From: an uncultured bacterium
Lineage (GTDB): Bacteria > Patescibacteriota > Saccharimonadia > Saccharimonadales > Saccharimonadaceae
DNA length: 10,094 nt
Assembly (NCBI GenBank): GCA_938045655.1
Contig: CALIMO010000020.1
Coordinates: 1-10,094, forward strand
Direction: 5' to 3'
This document shows, piece by piece, positions 1 through 6,494 of this stretch; positions within the stretch are counted from its first letter, which is position 1, and each line of letters starts with the position of its first letter. Both the position numbers and the translations under genes were made by a program. Under the pieces are notes generated by a model. That model ran no database searches. It was given only the letters and a program-made list of their open reading frames with translations, and had not been told where the DNA came from.

Positions 1-1
1 G

Positions 2-283
2 GCGGCTAAGATTGAGCCGACCACTCGGGTGAAAGATCTCACCGAGGCTGAAGAACAGAAGCTACGTGAAATTATTGATAATAATTATACCGTAGAAGGT
101 GATCTGCAACGCCTCGTGGCAAATAATATTAAACGTCTAAAAGACATTAACAACTATAAAGGTATGCGACACAAATCAGGGTTGCCTGTAAACGGTCAGC
201 GCACACGAACGAACGCACGAACTCGAAAGGGTCGCGCAATCGCCGTTGGTGGAGCACAGCCAAAAGCAGCAAGCAAGACTTGA
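2..283 (+). CDS. rpsM: 30S ribosomal protein S13 (5' end outside window)
   Basis: S13 sits in the head of the small ribosomal subunit and contacts the P-site tRNA and the subunit bridge. Only the last 93 residues are visible: the reading frame is open from base 2 and the start codon lies upstream of the window. The helical [16 protein letters not shown] segment is followed by VEGDL and the basic C-terminal tail ([18 protein letters not shown]), which is the S13 signature. Against a usual length of about 118-125 residues, roughly 30 N-terminal residues are missing. A GTG at base 29 could be taken as a start but is only the internal valine of the conserved TRVKDLT stretch. The gene ends in TGA exactly where S13 should end, which argues against TGA being a sense codon here. 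It is the first visible gene of the operon, 20 bases ahead of rpsK. Confidence 0.96.
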   Translation, partial: AAKIEPTTRVKDLTEAEEQKLREIIDNNYTVEGDLQRLVANNIKRLKDINNYKGMRHKSGLPVNGQRTRTNARTRKGRAIAVGGAQPKAASKT

Positions 284-303
284 TTTAGGAAAGGGATAGA
301 AAA

Positions 304-690
304 ATGGCAGAAAAAGTTAGTCGTAAAAAACAGCGCCGATCTGTTCCATCAGGTCAAATGCATATTCAAGCAACCTTTAACAACACAATCATTACTTTTA
401 CGGATAAAAAAGGTAATGCTTTAGCGGCAGCGAGTGCTGGTGCTTGTGGCTTCCGAGGAAGTAAAAAAGGTACAGCTTATGCAGCGCAGGTTGCAACTGA
501 AAAAGCAGCCGAAAATGCACAAGCTCTTTATGGGCTAAAATCAGTTGATGTTTTCGTTAAAGGTGTCGGACTTGGTCGCGATTCGGCGATTCGTTCACTT
601 TCGAATGTAAACATTAACGTTGAAAGTATTAAAGATGTGACTGGCGTCCCACATGGTGGCGTTCGTCCTAAGAAAGCAAGGAGGGCTTAA
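304..690 (+). CDS. rpsK: 30S ribosomal protein S11
   Basis: S11 is part of the platform of the small subunit and helps hold mRNA near the exit channel. The protein has 128 residues, the normal bacterial length. It shows the typical GQMHIQATFNNTIITFTD opening, the SAGACGFRGSKKGTAYAAQ segment, the GLGRDSAIRSL stretch, and the basic end PHGGVRPKKARRA. The start is supported by an AAGGG Shine-Dalgarno motif at 291-295, eight bases before the ATG. Its last codons contain a near-perfect ribosome binding site for the next gene, rpsD, so translation of the two is probably linked. The position between rpsM and rpsD is the standard alpha-operon order. Confidence 0.98.
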   Translation: MAEKVSRKKQRRSVPSGQMHIQATFNNTIITFTDKKGNALAAASAGACGFRGSKKGTAYAAQVATEKAAENAQALYGLKSVDVFVKGVGLGRDSAIRSLSNVNINVESIKDVTGVPHGGVRPKKARRA

Positions 691-692
691 TT

Positions 693-1310
693 ATGGCGAG
701 AGATAGATCTCCGATTGTTAAACAATCACGCCGAGAAGGCTATGCCCTTCATCGAAAAGCTGCTAAAATTATGGCACGTAAAAGTGGAATTCCTGGTCAA
801 CATTCAGGTTCTCGACAAGGAAAGCCAAGTTTATATGCAGTTCAATTGCGCGAAAAACAGAAAGTTCGACGACTTTACGGACTTCTTGAGAAGCAATTCG
901 CAAGATTGATGAAAGAAGCGTCACGCCGTGAAGGTTTGGCTGGTGAAAACTTACTACAGCTTTTGGAACTTCGTTTAGATAATGCTATTTATCGAGCAGG
1001 TTTCGCAACTTCACGACGACAAGCTCGCCAATTGGTGAGCCACGGACATTTCTTGTTGAACGGTCGACGAGTTGATATTCCTTCAATTCGACTAAAAGCT
1101 GGCGACGAGATTGTTGTTCGACCAAAGAGCCAAAAATCTGGCTATTTCACAAATCTTGAAGATGTTATTGCTGATGCAGCCCCAGCTCCACTTAGCTGGC
1201 TAAAAGCTGACAGTAAGAAAATGACAGTTTCTATTTCAGGTCTTCCTAAACGAGAAGAAGCAGAGGCTGGAATTAATGAACAGCTAATCGTTGAATATTA
1301 CTCACGATAA
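693..1310 (+). CDS. rpsD: 30S ribosomal protein S4
   Basis: S4 is a primary 16S rRNA binding protein that nucleates assembly of the small-subunit body, and in many bacteria it represses its own operon. The protein has 205 residues, the usual length. The N-terminal domain lacks the four zinc-binding cysteines, so this is the cysteine-free form. The S4 RNA-binding domain spans roughly residues 90-150, with LELRLDNAIYRAGFATSRRQ and then HGHFLLNGRRVDIPS. A perfect AAGGAGG at 678-684 lies inside the end of rpsK and eight bases before the ATG. Fourteen of its 24 arginines are coded by CGA, an unusual bias discussed in the findings. A shorter overlapping frame starting at 715 is only a shadow. Confidence 0.98.
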   Translation: MARDRSPIVKQSRREGYALHRKAAKIMARKSGIPGQHSGSRQGKPSLYAVQLREKQKVRRLYGLLEKQFARLMKEASRREGLAGENLLQLLELRLDNAIYRAGFATSRRQARQLVSHGHFLLNGRRVDIPSIRLKAGDEIVVRPKSQKSGYFTNLEDVIADAAPAPLSWLKADSKKMTVSISGLPKREEAEAGINEQLIVEYYSR

Positions 1311-1333
1311 AAGGTAAGGAGCTAAAAGTTTAT

Positions 1334-2257
1334 ATGTCAAAATTAATTCACAATCCAGCGCTTGCTGAAATTCAAGACTTAAGCGAAAATGTTGCAACTT
1401 TTGTTGTAAAACCGCTTGAACCTGGATACGGTAATACGCTTGGAAATAGCTTGCGCCGAGTGCTCCTTTCGAGTATTAATGGTGCAGCAATAGTTGCTTT
1501 TAAGATTGACGGAGTTAGCCATGAATTTACATCAATTGAAGGCGTAAAAGAAGACGTGGTTGACATAATGTTAAATCTTAAGAATGTAAAATTTAAGGCT
1601 CACACTGATTCGCCTGTTGAACTTCGATTGGAAAAAACTGGTGCTGGTGTAATTACTGCTGGTGATATTCAAGCAAATGCTGATATGGAAGTAGTAAATC
1701 CAGATCAAGTTATTGCGACTATTGACGATAAAAAGACTAAATTTGCAATGGATATTGTGGTTGAATCTGGTCATGGTTATAAAACTATTGAAGAATCTAG
1801 TGAGGACCGAATTCATAGTGATATGATTGCAGTTGATGCAATTTTTACGCCAGTTTTGCGAGTTCGATACAAAGTTGATAATACTCGTGTTGGTCAGGTT
1901 TCGAACCTTGATAGATTGGATCTAACTATCGAGACTGATGGATCGCTTTCTCCACGGGAAGCTTTCGAACAAGCATCGGCAATTTTAGCAAATCAATATA
2001 CGGCACTTGCTGGTTCTACAACGATTGAAGCTGCTCCAGCTTTAGGTGAAGAATTCGAAGATGAAGCAAGTGAACTTCACACATCAATTGAAGATTTAAA
2101 CTTGACAGCTCGAACAACAAATGCGCTTGTTAATAATGACATTCGTACTGTTCACGACTTAGTAAACCTTACCGAACAAGATTTGCGTGAACTTAAAGGC
2201 TTTGGAAGCAAAGCTTTGGATGAAGTAAAAGATAAAATAGCGGAGTTAAATTTATAA
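1334..2257 (+). CDS. rpoA: DNA-directed RNA polymerase subunit alpha
   Basis: The alpha subunit dimerises to scaffold beta and beta' in RNA polymerase, and its C-terminal domain contacts UP elements and activators. The protein has 307 residues, slightly short of typical (about 314-330). The N-terminal domain covers about residues 1-226 and includes the LEPGYGNTLGNSLRRVLLSS dimerisation motif. After a linker rich in acidic residues, the helix-hairpin-helix C-terminal domain occupies about 248-307, ending with LKGFGSKALDEVKDKIAEL. An AAGGAG at 1316-1321 lies 12 bases before the ATG, a somewhat long spacing. It is co-transcribed with rpsD upstream and almost touches rplQ downstream (1-base gap). 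Confidence 0.98.
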   Translation: MSKLIHNPALAEIQDLSENVATFVVKPLEPGYGNTLGNSLRRVLLSSINGAAIVAFKIDGVSHEFTSIEGVKEDVVDIMLNLKNVKFKAHTDSPVELRLEKTGAGVITAGDIQANADMEVVNPDQVIATIDDKKTKFAMDIVVESGHGYKTIEESSEDRIHSDMIAVDAIFTPVLRVRYKVDNTRVGQVSNLDRLDLTIETDGSLSPREAFEQASAILANQYTALAGSTTIEAAPALGEEFEDEASELHTSIEDLNLTARTTNALVNNDIRTVHDLVNLTEQDLRELKGFGSKALDEVKDKIAELNL

Positions 2258-2258
2258 T

Positions 2259-2642
2259 ATGCACCGACATGGATATAAAGGGCGAAAATTTGGTCGTGAA
2301 CGCGATCAACGCCGTGCGCTCCTCAAAGGCTTAGCGACTTCGTTAGTCATTCATGGCAAAATTGAAACAACTTTGCCAAAAGCCAAAGAGACTTTGCGCT
2401 ACACAGAAAAGCTTATCACTAAAGCTAAAAAAGGTGATTTACATAACCGTCGTCAAGTTATGGCCAAACTTGGTAATGTTGACGCAGCAAATAAATTAGT
2501 AGACATTATTGCTCCACAACTTTCGAAGCGAAATAGCGGTCACCTGCGAATTGAACGAACTCGAATTCGTCGCGGTGATGCTGCTCAAATGGCTACAATT
2601 GAGTTTGTTGATGAGATTAAACATGAAAGCGAGGATAAGTAA
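2259..2642 (+). CDS. rplQ: 50S ribosomal protein L17
   Basis: L17 binds 23S rRNA near the base of the large subunit, close to the exit tunnel opening. The protein has 127 residues. It begins with the family's MHRHGYKGRKFGRERDQRRA and ends with the two-strand segment around RIERTRIRRGDAAQMATIEF, followed by a short acidic tail. The ATG comes one base after the rpoA stop codon. No separate strong Shine-Dalgarno motif is visible, so translational coupling to rpoA is likely. The stop codon directly abuts the rplM start. Confidence 0.97.
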   Translation: MHRHGYKGRKFGRERDQRRALLKGLATSLVIHGKIETTLPKAKETLRYTEKLITKAKKGDLHNRRQVMAKLGNVDAANKLVDIIAPQLSKRNSGHLRIERTRIRRGDAAQMATIEFVDEIKHESEDK

Positions 2643-3089
2643 ATGGCTGTTAATGCGAAAACTTATTCACAAAAGCCAACTGAAGTTGAGCGAAAATGGC
2701 TATTGATTGATGCTGCGGAATCGGCTACACTTGGTCGACTCAGTGCAAAAATTGCAACTTTACTAACAGGTAAGAATAAACCAACATACACCCCACACAC
2801 AGATGGTGGAGATTATGTGATCGTTATTAATGCCGAAAAAGTTAAAGTTACTGGTAATAAAGAAGAAGCTAAGATGTATTACCGACACAGTGGTTTCCCT
2901 GGTGGTTTGAGTGAAGCTTCACTAAAAGAATTGCGCGAAAAGAACGCTGCAATGATTATTGAAAAAGCAGTTTATGGAATGCTTCCAAAAAACAAACTTC
3001 AAGCAGATCGAATGAAACGTTTGAAAGTTTATATTGGTGCTGAGCATAATCATGCTGCACAAAAACCAGAGAAAGTTGAGGTTAAATAA
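2643..3089 (+). CDS. rplM: 50S ribosomal protein L13
   Basis: L13 is an early-assembly 23S rRNA binding protein. The protein has 148 residues, the typical length. Recognisable blocks are ATLGRLSAKIATLLTGKNKP near residue 30, GDYVIVINAEKVKVTGNK, the YYRHSGFPGG motif, and AVYGMLPKNKLQADRMKRLK near the C-terminus. The start codon follows the rplQ stop with no gap. GAGG at 2631-2634, inside the rplQ end, gives a spacing of eight bases. The rplM-rpsI pair is attached directly to rplQ; in many bacteria other genes such as truA or ECF-transporter genes lie between, so this is a compact version of the arrangement. Confidence 0.98.
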   Translation: MAVNAKTYSQKPTEVERKWLLIDAAESATLGRLSAKIATLLTGKNKPTYTPHTDGGDYVIVINAEKVKVTGNKEEAKMYYRHSGFPGGLSEASLKELREKNAAMIIEKAVYGMLPKNKLQADRMKRLKVYIGAEHNHAAQKPEKVEVK

Positions 3090-3091
3090 TT

Positions 3092-3490
3092 ATGGCTGAA
3101 GCTAAATATTTCTACGGTCTTGGCCGACGCAAGGCTGCAACAGCTCGCGCTCGACTATATGCTGGAAAAGGTAATTTAACTATTAATGGTAAAACTGCAA
3201 TTGAATATCTTGATGGTAATAAATCTATGCTTGCTGAGATTACAGATCCACTTGCCTTAGTTGGTAAACAAGCTGATTTTGATATTACTGTAAAGGTTAA
3301 CGGTGGCGGTTTGGCTGGTCAGGTTGACGCAATTAAGCTTGCTATTTCGAAAGCTCTAACTATTGCTCATGCTGACTTGCGACCAGTTCTAAAGAAAGCT
3401 GAATTCCTAAAACGCGACCCTCGCGAAAAGGAACGCAAAAAATACGGTTTGCGCTCAGCTCGAAAACGAGAGCAGTTCTCAAAGCGTTAA
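3092..3490 (+). CDS. rpsI: 30S ribosomal protein S9
   Basis: S9 lies in the small-subunit head, and its C-terminal tail reaches the P-site tRNA anticodon. The protein has 132 residues, the expected length. It shows YFYGLGRRKAATARARLY at the start, a VNGGGLAGQVDAIKLAISKAL core, and the conserved basic tail ending in REQFSKR, whose last arginine is the tRNA-contacting residue in the family. GAGG at 3078-3081 lies ten bases before the ATG, inside the rplM end. It is the last gene of the operon: an intrinsic terminator starts about ten bases after the stop. Confidence 0.98.
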   Translation: MAEAKYFYGLGRRKAATARARLYAGKGNLTINGKTAIEYLDGNKSMLAEITDPLALVGKQADFDITVKVNGGGLAGQVDAIKLAISKALTIAHADLRPVLKKAEFLKRDPREKERKKYGLRSARKREQFSKR

Positions 3491-3498
3491 TATATACA

Positions 3499-3533
3499 AA
3501 AAACAACCATTCGTTTTATGGGTGGTTGTTTTT
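3499..3533 (+). terminator. intrinsic terminator of the ribosomal operon
   Basis: The arm AAAAACAACCA (3499-3509) pairs perfectly with TGGTTGTTTTT (3523-3533) across a 13-base loop. The right arm ends in a run of T, so the structure works as a Rho-independent terminator for + strand transcription. The arms are A/T-rich on the outside, so it could also act weakly in the reverse direction. Confidence 0.85.
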
Positions 3534-3558
3534 GAATGAAATGGAGTAATATCAAGGT

Positions 3559-4152
3559 ATGAAAGATATGCGGAAGATAGCTGTGTGTGGTATGCTCGGA
3601 CTAGTCGTGTTGGGACTAGTTGGGGCTTTAGTATACACTCTTGCTTTTCCGGATAAAGTGGCTAAAATAACAGGACACGACAAACTGTTGAATAAGTCAG
3701 TTGAATATCACGAGCCAAAAGTGACTACAATTCCTGAAAAACCAACTGCTGACAAGATATTTGAACTTGTAAATAAAGAGCGAACCCAAAGAGGGATTGC
3801 TCCTTTAGTGCGTGTACCTGAGATTGACAACGTTACAAGGCTCAAGGTTGAAGATATGATCAAGAATGATTACTATGCTCACAGGAACCCAAAAACCGGA
3901 CGTGGGTTAATTGACCAAACTTATGTGGATAATCATTGTAAGGAGTATGGTGAGAATATTAACCAAGATGAATATTAGACCACAAGACCTGAAGACCATC
4001 CAGCTGAGGATCATGTTAAAGAATGGATGGAGAGTACCGACGGACACCGTGAAGCTATTTTGAACCCTAGATTTAAATATGCAGGATTAGCATTAGGTTG
4101 GAGAACTGAAAACTTGTTTGTCACGGCTCTTCATTTTTGTGAACCTTTATAA
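3559..4152 (+). pseudogene. membrane-anchored CAP/SCP-domain protein interrupted by an in-frame TAG
   Basis: CAP (SCP/PR1) domain proteins are secreted or surface-anchored alpha-beta-alpha sandwich proteins; bacterial members are mostly of unknown activity. Residues about 6-29 form a single hydrophobic segment, probably an uncleaved anchor. The CAP domain starts near residue 64 with IFELVNKERTQRGIAPL, then YYAHRNP (105-111) and GENI (131-134). A TAG stands at codon 140 (3976-3978), right after QDEY. The same frame then continues for 57 codons with the C-terminal half of the domain, including VKEWM and GHREAILNP (162-170), and ends at TAA (4150-4152). Without the stop it would be a normal protein of about 197 residues. 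The ATG at 3559 has GGAG 12 bases upstream; an ATG at 3568 with AAGG ten bases upstream is an equal candidate. Two neighbouring genes use TAG as a genuine stop, so a nonsense mutation or a sequence error is likelier than recoding. Confidence 0.85.
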
Positions 4153-4179
4153 GCCTTAGAACATCTCCCAAATAGAAAT

Positions 4180-4185
4180 AAGGAG
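4180..4185 (+). promoter_or_regulatory. Shine-Dalgarno site of the 378-residue phage-like gene
   Basis: AAGGAG lies five bases before the ATG at 4191 and fixes this start. The large phage-like gene at 6678 has the same AAGGAG at the same five-base spacing (6667-6672), unlike the longer spacings of the ribosomal genes upstream. Confidence 0.8.
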
Positions 4186-4190
4186 AATAT

Positions 4191-5327
4191 ATGGGCTATA
4201 TTGATAACTATAACGGTTTGGATGCGAACAGATATAACGGCAATAACGACTTCCGTGGTTTCTTAGCTGCAAATGGTTATGGAAAATTCTTGCCATATGT
4301 GGGTAATGATGGTAAGGGTGATTTTCGAAAAATGGAGAAAGACCCAGAATTTGCCAACCAGACTCAAGCAAACTTGGGTGGAGGAATGCAAGAGTTGCAC
4401 GATTGGTGGAGTAAAAACAATGCTAGCAGGAACAAGCAATACACAGACCCTCGTAGTGGCGGAACCTACGACCCTCGGGCGGCAGCAGAAGCAAAAGCAA
4501 GAGCAGATGAAATTGCGAAATATCGTGAACAAGAAAGGGTGGCAACTGAAGGCTTGGGCAGATTGGATCGCCAACGAGACATTTGGCGTGGTAATGTTGA
4601 AAATAACTACGCCCACCAGCTAAACGACCTTGAAAACAGCTACACGCAAAGCAAGGGCGCATATGAGATGAACAAACGAGACTCGGAAGCTCAGAACCGT
4701 GCAGTGCGTTCACAAATCATGGAAGATGCAAACAACCAAACTAACTCTTTGCGCCAAATGTTTGCGACAGGTGGAGCCGGAGACTCAAGCGCAGCACAAA
4801 TTGTTGCTCCTTGGGCAGTTGGCTTGGAGGCGAGCCGAAACGCAGGAAACGCACAAGATGCTTTCGCCCGAGATCGCCGAAACCAAGACTTGGAGTTTGC
4901 CAGTGCAACTAATGCATACAATAAGAATAAGAAAGACTGGGAAACGAACCGCCAAGATGCGCTAAACAATGTGGATTCGCAAATTGAAAGTAGCCGAATT
5001 GACCTAAATAACCGCATTATGGATGCAAGGCAGAAACAAAAGACTGCCAACGGCCAAGGGTTGCAGAGCGCGATAGACCAAACACGGGATCTATCTAACC
5101 AGATTAGCAACAGCCAGAATAGGATTTTGGATTTGAGCAAGGAGACACCGAAAGCGCTTGAAAAAGTGGAATTTAAAGCACCAAAGCTTAGTGATTATAG
5201 CGAAAATGTGCAAGGTGTGAAAGTGGACAGCGGAAATCCGGATCAGGCAGGACTACAAGACCAGCTTGACCCACGACTTGCTGCGCTACTTGATCCAAAT
5301 AAGAAGAAAAAGGATTTACAAGCGTAG
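4191..5327 (+). CDS. cysteine-free coiled-coil protein, probable phage virion-associated protein
   Basis: I do not recognise a named family. The protein has 378 residues, no cysteine, no signal peptide and no membrane segment. Residues 1-95 are rich in Asn, Gly and aromatic residues (NDFRGFLAANGYGKFLPY). About 95-190 and 225-325 are highly charged, heptad-like helical stretches rich in Asn, Gln, Arg and Asp. They flank a short Gly/Ala/Ser hinge near 190-210 (FATGGAGDSSAAQIVAPWAV). This layout, long helices around a small-residue hinge, recurs in internal or minor structural proteins of tailed phages, which is my basis for the virion call. The C-terminus is Pro- and Lys-rich and ends in TAG just before a terminator. 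No promoter is evident in the 38 bases upstream. The nearest relative in style within the window is the protein at 6678, also cysteine-free. A scaffold, ejection or tail protein would all fit. Confidence 0.55.
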   Translation: MGYIDNYNGLDANRYNGNNDFRGFLAANGYGKFLPYVGNDGKGDFRKMEKDPEFANQTQANLGGGMQELHDWWSKNNASRNKQYTDPRSGGTYDPRAAAEAKARADEIAKYREQERVATEGLGRLDRQRDIWRGNVENNYAHQLNDLENSYTQSKGAYEMNKRDSEAQNRAVRSQIMEDANNQTNSLRQMFATGGAGDSSAAQIVAPWAVGLEASRNAGNAQDAFARDRRNQDLEFASATNAYNKNKKDWETNRQDALNNVDSQIESSRIDLNNRIMDARQKQKTANGQGLQSAIDQTRDLSNQISNSQNRILDLSKETPKALEKVEFKAPKLSDYSENVQGVKVDSGNPDQAGLQDQLDPRLAALLDPNKKKKDLQA

Positions 5328-5358
5328 AAAAAGGGAGCTCGAAAGGGCTTTCTTTTTT
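5328..5358 (+). terminator. intrinsic terminator after the coiled-coil gene
   Basis: AAAAAGGGAGC (5328-5338) pairs over its full 11 bases with GCTTTCTTTTT (5347-5357) if two G-U pairs are allowed, across an eight-base loop. It begins directly after the TAG stop of the upstream gene and ends in a T run. It separates that gene from the toxin-antitoxin cassette. Confidence 0.75.
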
Positions 5359-5406
5359 ATGTATGGTGTTATTAATATATTGATTTAAAAAAGCATTAGG
5401 ATTATG

Positions 5407-5435
5407 TTGTAAATTTATTACGTTTATGTTAAAAT
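5407..5435 (+). promoter_or_regulatory. candidate promoter of the toxin-antitoxin cassette (upstream)
   Basis: TTGTAA (5407-5412) and TAAAAT (5430-5435) are separated by exactly 17 bases. Transcription would start near 5442, giving a leader of about 64 bases that contains a G-rich stretch, the palindrome at 5470-5487 and a TAAGG ribosome binding site at 5494-5498, seven bases before the antitoxin ATG. Confidence 0.55.
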
Positions 5436-5469
5436 GAAAGTAATAAAAATGAACTAAAGGGGAGCGGGG

Positions 5470-5499
5470 ATTGACTTTTTAGTCAATTTGTGGTAAGGT
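5470..5499 (+). promoter_or_regulatory. palindromic operator or second promoter before the antitoxin gene
   Basis: ATTGACT and AGTCAAT form a perfect 7-base inverted repeat around TTTT (5470-5487). The left arm contains TTGACT (5471-5476), a near-consensus -35. With a 17-base spacer it reaches TAAGGT (5494-5499), a poor -10. Transcription from it would begin at about 5506, the antitoxin ATG, making a leaderless mRNA. The palindrome could be an autoregulatory operator on DNA or a hairpin in the leader of the upstream transcript. Confidence 0.5.
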
Positions 5500-5505
5500 A
5501 TAGTT

Positions 5506-5961
5506 ATGTCAAAAGCAATAAGAAAGGTGCAGGCTTTAGAGCTAGCGAAGTACTTAGTAAAGCTTAATTCTAAAAATGAGGATTACGGTGAAGTCTTAAC
5601 AAATCTTAAAATTCAGAAGCTGCTTTATTATATTCAGGGTTTTCATCTTGCTTTTTTTGATGAACCTATTTTTGACGATAAGATTACGGCTTGGAAATAC
5701 GGACCAGTGATTATCCCGCTTTATGAAAAATTAAAAAAGTTCGGAAACGGACCAGTATATTTTGATAATTTTAATAAGATCAATTTAAGTAAAGATCAGA
5801 AAGAGCTCATAGAAGCTGTCTTCAACCAGATAGGTCAATATTCCGCTTGGAAGCTAGTAGAACTTACTCACAGTGAAGATCCCTGGAAAAATGTAAATAT
5901 TCACAGTGAAATTACACAAGAATCATTACAAGAGTTTTTTAAGAAAAAGATAATTGCCTAA
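5506..5961 (+). CDS. Panacea-domain (DUF4065/SocA-like) antitoxin
   Basis: Panacea-domain proteins are known as versatile antitoxins that neutralise unrelated toxins encoded beside them; SocA and phage GepA-like proteins share the domain. The protein has 151 residues and is nearly all domain. Conserved blocks are LKIQKLLYYIQGFHLAF (34-50), the AWKYGPVIIPLYE segment (62-74), and YSAWKLVELTHSEDPWK near 112-128. These match the family pattern of KLQKLLYYAQG, AW.YGPV and LT H-E-PW. The start has TAAGG seven bases upstream. The stop is two bases before the next gene, giving antitoxin-then-toxin order. The DNA is more AT-rich and uses AGA arginine codons, unlike the ribosomal genes, consistent with transfer. 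I am confident of the domain; the antitoxin role comes from the family and the gene pairing. Confidence 0.85.
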   Translation: MSKAIRKVQALELAKYLVKLNSKNEDYGEVLTNLKIQKLLYYIQGFHLAFFDEPIFDDKITAWKYGPVIIPLYEKLKKFGNGPVYFDNFNKINLSKDQKELIEAVFNQIGQYSAWKLVELTHSEDPWKNVNIHSEITQESLQEFFKKKIIA

Positions 5962-5963
5962 AT

Positions 5964-6389
5964 ATGGATAAAGGTATTAACAAATTTAAAACAGAATATG
6001 AGTTAAGCCCTTCACCTTATGATATTACAGTATTAAAAAATAAAAGAAAATTTATAGCTTTCTATTTCGGCTCAGCTCATAAAAAATTTCGACTAGATAG
6101 CAAAAGAGGCAAAGAAAATAAAGCTCTAATTGGAAGAATTTGTATATGGAGTGCTATGTCATATAGCGATTTACAGTCAACCCGTCATGAGAAGATTGGT
6201 GTTGAGCAGACACCCGTAAGTCAACTCAAGAAAAAACTACCACATGAATATTTTAGCGATGATGTTAAACATGTTGACGTTTTACGATTCTCCGGCACCG
6301 ATTGTAGGCTAATAGGAGTATATTCCAAATCTGACAGTGTATTTGACGTTGCCTTTGTTGACTATAGTTTAAAAATCTATAAGCACTAG
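5964..6389 (+). CDS. putative toxin paired with the Panacea antitoxin
   Basis: The small downstream partner has 141 residues. I do not recognise its family with certainty. Residues 68-92 are basic (DLQSTRHEKIGVEQTPVSQL). The C-terminal part, about 104-141, reads as consecutive beta strands ending in a FVDYSLKIYKH pattern (131-141). This resembles the last strands of RelE/HigB-type ribosome-dependent RNases, where a strand with an aspartate and a terminal aromatic-histidine pattern is common. Arg and His residues at 74, 75, 94, 108, 115 and 141 could serve catalysis, but that is a guess. There is no Shine-Dalgarno motif before the ATG, and the gap to the antitoxin is two bases, so translation is probably coupled. 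This would keep toxin output tied to the antitoxin. It ends in TAG. Confidence 0.6.
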   Translation: MDKGINKFKTEYELSPSPYDITVLKNKRKFIAFYFGSAHKKFRLDSKRGKENKALIGRICIWSAMSYSDLQSTRHEKIGVEQTPVSQLKKKLPHEYFSDDVKHVDVLRFSGTDCRLIGVYSKSDSVFDVAFVDYSLKIYKH

Positions 6390-6411
6390 TTAATCAATAT
6401 GCTTTTAGGTT

Positions 6412-6426
6412 TTTCATTTAATGAAA
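6412..6426. repeat. short inverted repeat after the toxin gene
   Basis: TTTCATT and AATGAAA are perfect 7-base arms around a single T. It is not followed by a T run in either direction. It could be a protein binding site, but AT-rich palindromes of this size also occur by chance. Confidence 0.3.
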
Positions 6427-6459
6427 TAGATAGGCAAAATACGAAGTTTAAAAAGAATA

Positions 6460-6488
6460 TTGTTTTCGAGTCTGATTAGTGCTATAAT
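6460..6488 (+). promoter_or_regulatory. promoter of a short transcript
   Basis: TTGTTT (6460-6465) and a perfect TATAAT (6483-6488) are separated by 17 bases. Transcription should start near 6495. It runs into the terminator at 6524-6555, so the product would be about 60 bases unless the terminator is read through into the phage-like gene at 6678. Confidence 0.7.
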
Positions 6489-6494
6489 ACTTAT

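Noticed and set aside
281..283. Genetic code 25 (TGA as glycine), as in Gracilibacteria and Absconditabacteria
   Set aside because: rpsM ends at TGA exactly where S13 should end, and no in-frame TGA occurs inside any of the recognisable genes.
715..909. A 64-codon frame inside rpsD
   Set aside because: It is an out-of-frame shadow of the highly conserved S4 gene.
3526..3554. Promoter for the CAP gene within the ribosomal terminator (TTGTTT with an AT-rich -10)
   Set aside because: With the correct spacer the -10 reads ATATCA, and the start would fall at the ATG; too weak to list.
3976..4152. Reassignment of TAG to an amino acid
   Set aside because: The genes ending at 5327 and 6389 stop at TAG; the first is followed at once by a terminator, so TAG behaves as a normal stop here.
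4156..5140. Several minus-strand open frames of 71-149 codons opposite the coiled-coil gene
   Set aside because: They lie antisense to a convincing gene, lack ribosome binding sites and have compositions (Leu/Ser/Cys-rich) typical of reverse-frame translation.
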